A DNA stretch of 5,013 nucleotides from NCBI GenBank assembly GCA_003154855.1, contig PMEV01000385.1, positions 10,099 through 15,111 on the forward strand, read 5' to 3'. Each line of letters opens with the position of its first letter. The stretch's first letter is position 1. The notes under the pieces were generated by a model. That model was given only the letters and a program-made list of their open reading frames with translations. It ran no database searches and was not told where the DNA came from. This stretch comes from Bryobacterales bacterium. GTDB taxonomy: Bacteria > Acidobacteriota > Terriglobia > Bryobacterales > Bryobacteraceae. The position numbers and the translations under genes were made by a program. Positions 1 through 5,013 of this stretch are shown here, piece by piece.

Positions 1-458
1 AGCAGCCAGCGCAGTGCGCCGCGCGGCGCGCTGCCGAATCGCTCGAGGTCCACCCGCGCCAGGCTTCCCTTCCCCATTTCGATTTGCGCGGAGGGCGCTC
101 CCAGCAGGTAAGCGATCGCCAGGCTGAGAACGGGCAGGTGGCCGGCCAGAAGCAACTGGCCCTCGTCCCGGTGGACGCGGATCTCGTCCCACACCTCGGC
201 CGGCTCGGCCTCCGGCAGGAGCGCATTGGTCTTGAGGATGGGCGCGCGGGTGTTCAGCAGTCCGGCCGCCAATTCCGCGGTCTCCACGGCCCGGCGCAGA
301 GGACTGGACAGGATCAGCGACGCGCCCGCGCCGGCGCTCCGTGCGCGCAGCAGCACCGCTCCCAGCTTGCGCCTGCCCTCTGGGGTCAGCGAACGCTCCG
401 CGTCCGGAATGCGCAGCGATTCCTCCGCCTCCCCGTGCCGGAGCAGGTAGATTTCCAT
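1..458 (-). CDS. sixA: Phosphohistidine phosphatase SixA (histidine phosphatase superfamily), 3' end cut by window edge
   Basis: This is a cytoplasmic branch-2-like phosphoglycerate-mutase-fold phosphatase. SixA proteins remove phosphate from phosphohistidine, classically on HPt domains of phosphorelays or on PTS-type carriers. Translating the minus strand from ATG at 458-456 gives 152 residues with no stop. It opens MEIYLLRHGEAEE, so the catalytic RHG is residues 7-9 with nucleophile His8. SSPLRRAVETAE follows at 51-62 (phosphate-binding Arg56), and the second catalytic His is in LLLAGHLP (His107). SixA proteins are usually about 150-165 residues, so only a few C-terminal residues should be missing. 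The start at 458 matches the family's usual N-terminus; an in-frame ATG at 476-474 would add six residues but has no better ribosome binding site. The gene diverges from the O-antigen ligase with only 28 bases between starts. The substrate cannot be told from the window. The family call is firm; SixA over other short histidine phosphatases is likely. Confidence 0.9.
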   Translation of the reverse strand, partial: MEIYLLRHGEAEESLRIPDAERSLTPEGRRKLGAVLLRARSAGAGASLILSSPLRRAVETAELAAGLLNTRAPILKTNALLPEAEPAEVWDEIRVHRDEGQLLLAGHLPVLSLAIAYLLGAPSAQIEMGKGSLARVDLERFGSAPRGALRWL

Positions 459-486
459 CTCTCGACATTCTGCCATACTGAGGTGA

Positions 487-1755
487 TTGACGCTCGCCTC
501 AGCTAAGACCACCACTGGAATCTCCCCGGCGCTAGCCGCGGTTTACCTCGCCTGGGCCAGCGCCGTCTCCGTTCTGTTCTCGATCGCCGCTTCGCAGATT
601 CTGCTCGGCCTGGCGATCGTCGCTGTGCTACTGTCGCGGACGCCGTTGCGCCTGCCGCGTGTCTGGCTGCCGCTCGCGCTGTTCATGACCGGCACGCTGC
701 TTTCCCTGCTGCTCTCCGGCAATATGCGGGCCGGCCTCCCACAGATCCGCAAATTCTACGTCTATCTGATGCTGGTGGTGGTCTTCTCGGCTTTCCGCGC
801 CCTTGGGGACGTGCGGCGGCTGATCGTCGGCTGGGCCGTGGCCGGCGGCCTCGCGGCCGTCGCCGGGTTGGTCCAGTTCGCGTGGAAAGTTCGGGGGGCT
901 CGCCTGCACGGCGGGACCTTCTACGACTTTTATGTCTGGGAACGCATCAAGGGCTTCACCAGCAACTGGCAGACCTTCGCCTTCGAGATGATGATCGTGC
1001 TGTTGGTGGCGGGGGCGTTCCTGCTGTTCTCGCCGCGGGCGCGGGGCCGCGCTTTCTGGCTGTGCCTCGCCTCGGCGGGCCTGGCCGGCGCGGCGCTGCT
1101 GCTGACCTATACCCGTGGCGCCTGGCTGGCTACGGCCTGCGCCGGAGCCTATTTGCTGTGGAGCCGGAAGCGCTGGCTGCTGGCCGCCGTCCCGGTTCTG
1201 CTGGGGCTGCTGTTGTGGATCAACCCCGGCTCGGTGCGCGTGCGATTCCAATCCGCCTTCCAGCCGCGCGACGAGTTGGATTCCAACCAGCACCGCGTGG
1301 TCTGCTGGAAGACGGGCTGGGCGATGATCCAGGCGCACCCCTGGTTCGGCGTGGGTCCCGAGATGGTACAGCCGAGGCTGATGGAATACGTTCCCTGGGA
1401 GTACCGCCGGCCTGTGAATCGGCTGCCCCTGCCTAACGGCTGGTACGGCCACTTGCACAACCTGTACATTCACTACGCGGCCGAGCGCGGCCTGCCCACA
1501 GCGCTGGCGCTGGTCTGGATGCTGGCCATGGCGCTCTGGGACTTTCTGGGCGCGCTGCGGCGTTTGCCGTCCGGCCCCGGAGAGGCGAAGTTCATCCTGC
1601 ACGGCGCCGTCGCGGTGATCGTTGGGATCATCGTCGGCGGCCTCTTCGAGGTCAACCTGGGCCATAGCGAGGTGCTGGCATTATTCCTCGCGGTGGTGGC
1701 CTGCGGCTACGTCGCCGTGGACCACCTCGAGCACCACGAGCTTGCCGCTCGCTGA
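487..1755 (+). CDS. O-antigen ligase/polymerase family membrane protein (Wzy_C, WaaL-like)
   Basis: This is a polytopic inner-membrane protein of 422 residues, a normal length for WaaL/Wzy. Family members either transfer a lipid-linked glycan to an acceptor such as lipid A-core, or polymerise repeat units, on the periplasmic face. Hydrophobic segments fill most of residues 13-245 and 330-415, consistent with about ten to twelve helices. Between them lies a polar, presumably periplasmic loop at about 246-328. Family landmarks are LLTYTRGAW with Arg210 at a helix end, QHRVVCWKTG (Arg270) followed by HPWFGVGPE, and HLHNLYIHYAAERG with His324. The Arg/Arg/His spacing resembles the conserved residues of characterised WaaL ligases. 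The start is uncertain: TTG at 487 directly follows an in-frame TGA (484-486), and AGGTG at 481-485 sits too close to be an ideal ribosome site. The next in-frame ATG (residue 67) would delete helices. Ligase, polymerase and protein O-glycosyl ligase cannot be told apart from sequence, and no glycan cluster is visible nearby. Confidence 0.85.
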   Translation: MTLASAKTTTGISPALAAVYLAWASAVSVLFSIAASQILLGLAIVAVLLSRTPLRLPRVWLPLALFMTGTLLSLLLSGNMRAGLPQIRKFYVYLMLVVVFSAFRALGDVRRLIVGWAVAGGLAAVAGLVQFAWKVRGARLHGGTFYDFYVWERIKGFTSNWQTFAFEMMIVLLVAGAFLLFSPRARGRAFWLCLASAGLAGAALLLTYTRGAWLATACAGAYLLWSRKRWLLAAVPVLLGLLLWINPGSVRVRFQSAFQPRDELDSNQHRVVCWKTGWAMIQAHPWFGVGPEMVQPRLMEYVPWEYRRPVNRLPLPNGWYGHLHNLYIHYAAERGLPTALALVWMLAMALWDFLGALRRLPSGPGEAKFILHGAVAVIVGIIVGGLFEVNLGHSEVLALFLAVVACGYVAVDHLEHHELAAR

Positions 1756-1767
1756 GGCGCCGAGCGG
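1745..1767 (+). other. Inverted repeat across the O-antigen ligase stop codon
   Basis: CCGCTCG (1745-1751) and CGAGCGG (1761-1767) form a perfect 7-bp stem with a 9-base loop that contains the TGA stop. No T-run follows, so it is not a canonical intrinsic terminator. It could stabilise the 3' end of the upstream mRNA, or it may be chance in GC-rich DNA. It lies just upstream of the riboswitch leader, where a boundary between transcripts would be expected. Confidence 0.3.
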
Positions 1768-1789
1768 GAGCCAGAGGGTGTTACCATGA

Positions 1790-1908
1790 GAGGCGAGCCG
1801 AACTCCACCCGGGAGACGGAGGACCCAAGCCGTTGGGGCGTAGTCCGATGCGCAATCGGACGGGGTACTTTCAAGCCCTAGCCCGTCAGCTAACTTCGTA
1901 GGCCAATT
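1790..1908 (+). ncRNA. c-di-AMP riboswitch (ydaO/yuaA class) in the leader of the permease gene
   Basis: The non-coding leader carries the conserved blocks of this riboswitch in the right order. GCCGAA (1797-1802) is followed by a small hairpin, CTCC (1803-1806) with GGAG (1818-1821), and then by GGAGGACCCA (1818-1827). Next comes GGGG (1835-1838), then a variable hairpin with GTCCGAT (1843-1849) pairing to ATCGGAC (1855-1861). GGGGTACTTTC (1862-1872) and AGCCC (1874-1878) come next. The block closes with the highly characteristic CCGTCAGCTAACTTCG (1883-1898) and TAGGC. P1 would involve GCC at 1797-1799 and GGC at 1901-1903, so the outer closing helix looks short. The class senses cyclic di-AMP and usually lowers expression of K+/osmolyte transport or cell-wall genes when ligand is high. 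The next gene is a KimA-like transporter, the classical target. I aligned this from memory against the Thermoanaerobacter ydaO aptamer. The edges are approximate. Confidence 0.93.
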
Positions 1909-1915
1909 TGAGAGC

Positions 1916-1934
1916 GACCCGTGGGGCACGGGTT
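1916..1934 (+). promoter_or_regulatory. Hairpin between the riboswitch and the permease ribosome binding site (candidate expression platform)
   Basis: ACCCGTG (1917-1923) pairs perfectly with CACGGGT (1927-1933) around a GGG loop, and G1916-T1934 can add a wobble pair. The stem starts 12 bases after the aptamer core and ends 4 bases before the AAGGGG ribosome site. It buries the in-frame GTG at 1921-1923, which argues against that codon as the start. No U-tract follows (the next bases are CAAAAAGGGG), so it is not a standard intrinsic terminator. The ACCC at 1917-1920 could alternatively pair with GGGT at 1942-1945, covering the ribosome site, which suggests a translational switch. That mechanism is inference. 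Confidence 0.5.
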
Positions 1935-1938
1935 CAAA

Positions 1939-1944
1939 AAGGGG
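1939..1944 (+). promoter_or_regulatory. Ribosome binding site deciding the permease start
   Basis: AAGGGG is followed by a 6-base spacer and the TTG at 1951. The other in-frame candidate, GTG at 1921, is preceded only by GAGAGCGACCC and lies inside a stable stem. The site is therefore the main reason to start the permease at 1951. A purine-rich match of this length can occur by chance, so confidence is moderate. Confidence 0.5.
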
Positions 1945-1950
1945 TTCTCC

Positions 1951-4197
1951 TTGGATTTCGCGCAGAAGCCGGTCGCGACAAAGGTCGTTGTCGCCACCAC
2001 CGTGATGCTGTCCTTCATTAGTTTTTGGAGGGCGGCGGCCATCGTTCTGAACGACCTTGCTTCCTCCGCATTTTACGCCGGCGGCATCGCCGAGGCATTT
2101 GTCGGGAAATCGGCGCCCTGGTTCATCCTGGGCATCATGCTGTTCTCCTACGCGGTGCGCGCCGTCTACATCGAGAGCTGCAGCATGTTCGTGCGCGGCG
2201 GCGTCTACAAGGTTGTCCACGAGGCGCTGGGGCCAACGCTGGCGAAGTTCTCGGTCTCCGCCCTGCTCTTCGACTACGTGCTGACCGGGCCTATCAGCGG
2301 CGTCAGCGCGGGGCTCTACTTGGCGGGCTTGATCAACGAAATCGCCGAGCACTTCCGCCATCCGGGGTTCCGGGTGAACCCGCCCCTGTTCGCCGCCGCC
2401 TTCGCGATCCTGGCGACTCTCTACTTCTGGCGCAAGAACACGATTGGCATGCACGAATCCAGCCAGAAGGCGCTGCGCATCATGCAGGCCACCACGGTGA
2501 TGGTGGTGATCCTGATCGCCTGGTGCGTGACCACGCTCATCATGCGCGGCTTTCAGTCCGTCCCGCTGCCCACGCCGGGCAACATCCATTTCGGCGCGGA
2601 CGCTTTGGGCTGGCTCAAGGGGAGCTGGCTGGCGCGGATCACCGGGGTCATGATTCTGGTCGGGCTGGGCCATTCGGTGCTGGCCATGAGCGGCGAGGAA
2701 ACGCTGGCGCAGGTGAACCGCGAGATCGCCGCCCCCAAGCTGAAGAACCTGGAGCGGGCCGGGTTCGTGATCTTCATCTACAGCATGGTGTTCACTTCCC
2801 TGGTCTCCTTCTTCGCCGTGATGATCATTCCGGATTCCTCGCGGGGGCAGTACCTGGGCAACCTCATCGGCGGGCTGGCGATGCATATGGTGGGGCCGCT
2901 GCCGTTGCTGTTGCTGTTCCACGCTTTCGTGGTCGTGGTGGGCACGGTGATCCTGGCCGGGGCGGTCAATACCGCCATCATCGGCTCGAACGGCGTACTC
3001 AACAGGGTGGCGGAAGACGGCGTCCTGCCCGACTGGTTCCGGATGCCGCACCGCCGTTTTGGCACCACGCATCGCTTCATCAACCTGATCGTCATCCTCC
3101 AGATCGCCACCATCCTGCTGAGCCGCGGCAACGTAGAGATGCTCGGCGAGGCGTACGCCTTCGGCGTGGTCTGGAGCTTCGCCATGAAGGGCCTCGCGGT
3201 GCTGGTGCTGCGCTACAAGCAGCCGGAAGCGCGCGAGTGGAAAGTGCCGCTCAACTTTTATTGGGGCAAAACCGAGTTGCCGGTGGGCCTCGCGCTGATC
3301 ACGCTGGTGCTGTTCGCCATCGCCTTCACCAACCTGCTGACCAAGCAGGTGGCGACCATCTCCGGGATATGTTTCACGGTGGTGTTCTTCGTCACTTTCG
3401 AGATCTCCGAGCACATCAATCGCCGCAAGCGCGCGGTCCACAGCCAGGAACTCGAAAAATTCAGGCTGGACATGCCGGAGGAGTTGACCGCCTCCGCCGC
3501 CAGCGTCCGGCCGGGCAACGTGCTAGTGGCCGTCCGGAATCCCAACCTGCTCGGCCATCTGCGAAGAACCGTCGAGAAAACCGACACCACCAAGATGGAT
3601 ATCGTGGTGGTGACCGTCAAACACACCGGCTCGCCCGGCTTCGGGGAGCACGAACTCTCCGAAGACGAGGTGTTTTCGCCGGATGTGGCCCGCCTGTTCA
3701 GCCTGGTGGTCAGCCTGGCGGAGAAGGCCGGCAAGCATGCCGATCTGATCGTGGTCACCGGACGGAATCCGGACCGCGCCGTGGCGGAGACGGCCCAGCG
3801 GCTACGCTCCTCGCTGGTGGTGCTGGGCCAGTCGGGCAAGATGAGCGCGGCCGAGCAGGCCAAGCATTTCGGCGACGCCTGGGAAGAACTCCCGCAACCG
3901 CGGCCTCAGTTGTCGCTCGAGGTATTCGACCCCGCCACCAGCCAGGCCGTCTACTTCAACCTGGGGCCGCATCCGCCCAGGTTGTGGCCCGACGACCTGG
4001 AGTTGCTGCACCGCCTCTGGCTGGAACTCAGCCAGGGCAGGCTGGGACCCAAGCTCCACCACCGGGATGTCGTCCGCGTGGCGTTGCACCGCCTGGAGAC
4101 CGACATCCATTCTCCGCACGGCGAAGAGGTGGTGGACGAACTCGGGCAGGAAATGGCCGAGCCGGCCGTCGAGCCTCCGGTAGACCTCAAGTCATAA
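1951..4197 (+). CDS. KimA-like APC-superfamily transporter (probable K+ importer) with C-terminal UspA-like domain
   Basis: This is an inner-membrane permease of 748 residues from TTG 1951; GTG 1921 would add ten. The membrane core (about 10-487) has the LeuT/APC layout. Against Bacillus KimA, residues tied to K+ binding or coupling line up: Asp35 and Tyr42 in NDLASSAFY (KimA D36, Y43), and Asp108, Tyr109, Thr112 and Ser116 in LLFDYVLTGPIS (D117, Y118, T121, S125). Ser247 and Glu250 in MSGEET match T230 and E233, and Tyr402 in EAYAFGV matches Y377. The helix-2 region has RGGVYKVVHEALG where KimA has GGGAYIVSKENLG. The basic NRRKR at about 489 ends the membrane part. Residues 522-631 form a cytoplasmic UspA-like domain (GNVLVAVRNP, then SSLVVLGQSGK), with only part of the G-x2-G-x9-G nucleotide loop. 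Residues about 650-748 are an unassigned tail. The upstream c-di-AMP riboswitch supports K+ import. Automated annotation would probably say amino acid permease; K+ is my inference. KimA itself lacks the C-terminal additions. Confidence 0.88.
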   Translation: MDFAQKPVATKVVVATTVMLSFISFWRAAAIVLNDLASSAFYAGGIAEAFVGKSAPWFILGIMLFSYAVRAVYIESCSMFVRGGVYKVVHEALGPTLAKFSVSALLFDYVLTGPISGVSAGLYLAGLINEIAEHFRHPGFRVNPPLFAAAFAILATLYFWRKNTIGMHESSQKALRIMQATTVMVVILIAWCVTTLIMRGFQSVPLPTPGNIHFGADALGWLKGSWLARITGVMILVGLGHSVLAMSGEETLAQVNREIAAPKLKNLERAGFVIFIYSMVFTSLVSFFAVMIIPDSSRGQYLGNLIGGLAMHMVGPLPLLLLFHAFVVVVGTVILAGAVNTAIIGSNGVLNRVAEDGVLPDWFRMPHRRFGTTHRFINLIVILQIATILLSRGNVEMLGEAYAFGVVWSFAMKGLAVLVLRYKQPEAREWKVPLNFYWGKTELPVGLALITLVLFAIAFTNLLTKQVATISGICFTVVFFVTFEISEHINRRKRAVHSQELEKFRLDMPEELTASAASVRPGNVLVAVRNPNLLGHLRRTVEKTDTTKMDIVVVTVKHTGSPGFGEHELSEDEVFSPDVARLFSLVVSLAEKAGKHADLIVVTGRNPDRAVAETAQRLRSSLVVLGQSGKMSAAEQAKHFGDAWEELPQPRPQLSLEVFDPATSQAVYFNLGPHPPRLWPDDLELLHRLWLELSQGRLGPKLHHRDVVRVALHRLETDIHSPHGEEVVDELGQEMAEPAVEPPVDLKS

Positions 4198-4743
4198 GCG
4201 GCGCCCGGGGATCACCCACAGGAACACCTTCTCGCCGTTCACCTCGAACTGCCGGTCCGGTTTCCAGTCCCCGAAGTCGAAGGTGTGGGAGACCACGCGG
4301 GCGCCGGGCTTGAGCTCCCGCAGCAGCTTGGGGCGCAGTTCCAGGTTCACCTCGGGCAGCAGATACAGCGCCACCACGGTGGCGGGGCGGATGTCGGTGT
4401 CGAACAGATCCTGCTGCCGGAATTCCACGCGCTCCGCCACGCCCGCCTCGCGCGCCTTGCGCTGTGCCTCGGCGATGTGTTCCCGGTACAGGTCCACACC
4501 CACTCCGCGAGCCCCGAATTCCCGCGCGGCGGCGATCACGATCCGGCCGTCGCCGCAGCCCAGGTCGTACACCAGGTCGCCCGGCTTGACGTCCGCCGCC
4601 TTCAGCATCGCAGTCGCCACTTCCGGCGGCGTCGGCACGTAGGGCGTATTGATCCGGACCTTCTGCGTCTCCGGCGCCTGCGCCGAAAGGGCGGTCGCGC
4701 TCAACCAGACGGCGGCCCACAGTACCAGTTGACGGCAGCACAT
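4192..4743 (-). CDS. Exported class I SAM-dependent methyltransferase, FAM173-like
   Basis: This 183-residue protein has an N-terminal signal-like segment: MCCRQLVLWAAVWLSATALSAQA, with Arg4, a hydrophobic core at 6-19, and possible cleavage after Ala21 or Ala23 (Pro24 makes the latter less likely). The rest is a Rossmann methyltransferase. YVPTPPEVATAML (35-47) precedes motif I VYDLGCGDGRIVIAAA (58-73), with acidic Asp84 ending strand 2, QQDLF (110-114), LYLLPEVN (126-133) and a late DFGDWKPD segment. The VPTP block, DLGxGDGRIVIAAA and the late WxPD resemble FAM173/ATPSCKMT-type protein lysine methyltransferases, so a protein substrate is plausible but unproven. Export would be odd for an enzyme needing cytoplasmic SAM, so the segment may be an uncleaved membrane anchor. 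The start ATG (4743-4741) has only weak purine-rich sequence upstream (GAGAAG 11 bases away). It overlaps the permease tail-to-tail by 6 bases and diverges from the GNAT gene. Confidence 0.82.
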   Translation of the reverse strand: MCCRQLVLWAAVWLSATALSAQAPETQKVRINTPYVPTPPEVATAMLKAADVKPGDLVYDLGCGDGRIVIAAAREFGARGVGVDLYREHIAEAQRKAREAGVAERVEFRQQDLFDTDIRPATVVALYLLPEVNLELRPKLLRELKPGARVVSHTFDFGDWKPDRQFEVNGEKVFLWVIPGRRL

Positions 4744-4768
4744 GCTGATCCGATCTTCTCACACGCGG

Positions 4769-4774
4769 TATGAT
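4769..4774 (+). promoter_or_regulatory. Candidate -10 element for a leaderless GNAT transcript
   Basis: TATGAT matches five of six bases of the sigma-70 TATAAT box and ends 6 bases before the GNAT ATG at 4781. Transcription would then begin at or next to the start codon, the architecture of a leaderless mRNA, and this fits the absence of a ribosome site. A -35 match is poor: CTGATC at 4745-4750 with an 18-base spacer shares three of six bases with TTGACA. The whole gap between the divergent genes is only 37 bases. Confidence 0.4.
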
Positions 4775-4780
4775 TCCCAG

Positions 4781-5013
4781 ATGGCCGCCACGCCCCCGGG
4801 CGTTCGCAGGCAGCCGGCGTCCCTCGAGATTGTCCGGTTTCGCCCGCGCCACCTGGAGCGCATCCTCGAGATCGAGCGCGCGGCCTTCGCCGCGGAGTCC
4901 TACACGCGGAGGATCTTTCGGGAGCTGTACTCGGAATGCGGCGACCTGTTCCTGGTCGCCAAGGTCTCCCGCCGAATCGCCGGTTACATGGCGACCTGCG
5001 CGGATGCCGGCCA
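4781..5013 (+). CDS. GNAT-family N-acetyltransferase (RimI-like), 5' part only
   Basis: An open frame from ATG 4781 runs off the right edge, giving 77 codons plus two bases. GNAT enzymes move an acetyl group from acetyl-CoA to an amine on a protein or small molecule. The visible part is the N-terminal half of the fold: VRFRPRHLERILEIERAAF (18-36) is the typical strand-1/helix-1 signature of RimI-type proteins, SYTRRIFRELY (40-50) fits helix 2, and GDLFLVAKVSRRIAGYM (54-70) gives strands 2 and 3. The acetyl-CoA-binding motif (R/Q-x2-G-x-G/A) lies beyond the window, so it cannot be checked. About 15 residues precede the domain (MAATPPGVRRQPAS), a short Pro/Arg-rich lead. There is no Shine-Dalgarno sequence before the ATG, and the nearby ATG at 4770 is out of frame. 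It diverges from the methyltransferase gene with 37 bases between. Protein versus small-molecule substrate is unknown. Confidence 0.78.
   Translation, partial: MAATPPGVRRQPASLEIVRFRPRHLERILEIERAAFAAESYTRRIFRELYSECGDLFLVAKVSRRIAGYMATCADAG

Noticed and set aside
487..492. TTGACG as a -35 promoter box
   Set aside because: No acceptable -10 box lies 16-18 bases downstream, and the bases are the start of the O-antigen ligase frame.
84..506. 140-residue plus-strand open frame over the left gene
   Set aside because: The minus strand reads as SixA with RHG and the second His; the plus frame is its shadow.
628..1665. 345-residue minus-strand open frame opposite the O-antigen ligase
   Set aside because: It has the same shadow composition (Gln/Arg/Pro/His) and no motifs; the plus strand encodes a recognisable Wzy_C protein.
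1782..1787. TACCAT as a -10 box for the riboswitch transcript
   Set aside because: It shares only four of six bases with the consensus and has no matching -35 at proper spacing, so the promoter of this unit remains unlocated.
1916..1945. Intrinsic terminator downstream of the riboswitch
   Set aside because: The hairpin is strong but is followed by CAAAAAGGGGTTC with no U-tract, so I list it as a possible translational element only.
1681..3441. 586-residue minus-strand open frame opposite the permease
   Set aside because: The translation is rich in His, Gln, Asp, Arg and Pro with no recognisable domain, covers the riboswitch, and lies opposite a clear membrane protein. It is a GC-rich shadow frame.
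2025..4313. 762-residue plus-strand open frame slightly longer than the permease
   Set aside because: It is in another frame of the same DNA, with Arg/Gly/His/Gln-rich low-information sequence. The permease frame has helices and conserved motifs.
4285..4773. Plus-strand open frame across the methyltransferase
   Set aside because: It is rich in His/Gln/Arg and opposite an intact SAM motif; a shadow frame.

Overview
The window is GC-rich, tightly packed bacterial DNA that looks chromosomal. The content (WaaL/Wzy-type O-antigen ligase, SixA, a c-di-AMP riboswitch in front of a KimA-like permease, and an exported FAM173-like methyltransferase) suggests a diderm soil bacterium. Acidobacteriota of the Solibacter/Bryobacter type is my best guess, but it rests on gene style and not on any marker gene. 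There are no rRNA, tRNA, IS, phage or CRISPR signals.

Layout. Positions 1-458 (minus) hold a nearly complete SixA phosphohistidine phosphatase that runs off the left edge. Diverging from it after 28 bases is a membrane O-antigen ligase/polymerase family protein (487-1755, plus). Positions 1756-1950 are non-coding leader and contain a clear ydaO/yuaA-type c-di-AMP riboswitch (about 1790-1908), then a compact hairpin (1916-1934), then a Shine-Dalgarno-like AAGGGG. This leader feeds a 748-residue APC-superfamily permease (1951-4197, plus) whose membrane core keeps the residues that bind and couple K+ in Bacillus KimA. The core is followed by a UspA-like domain and an unassigned tail of about 100 residues. 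A signal-peptide-bearing SAM-dependent methyltransferase (4192-4743, minus) converges on the permease with a 6-base stop-to-stop overlap. Diverging from the methyltransferase is the start of a GNAT acetyltransferase (4781 to the window end, plus), possibly transcribed as a leaderless mRNA.

The functional centre is the riboswitch-permease unit. By analogy with Gram-positive ydaO/kimA, high cytoplasmic K+ raises c-di-AMP, the RNA binds it, and K+ importer synthesis falls. The cytoplasmic UspA-like domain may add a second, protein-level nucleotide input. The flanking genes (SixA, surface polysaccharide ligation, methyltransferase, acetyltransferase) show no evident functional link to this unit.
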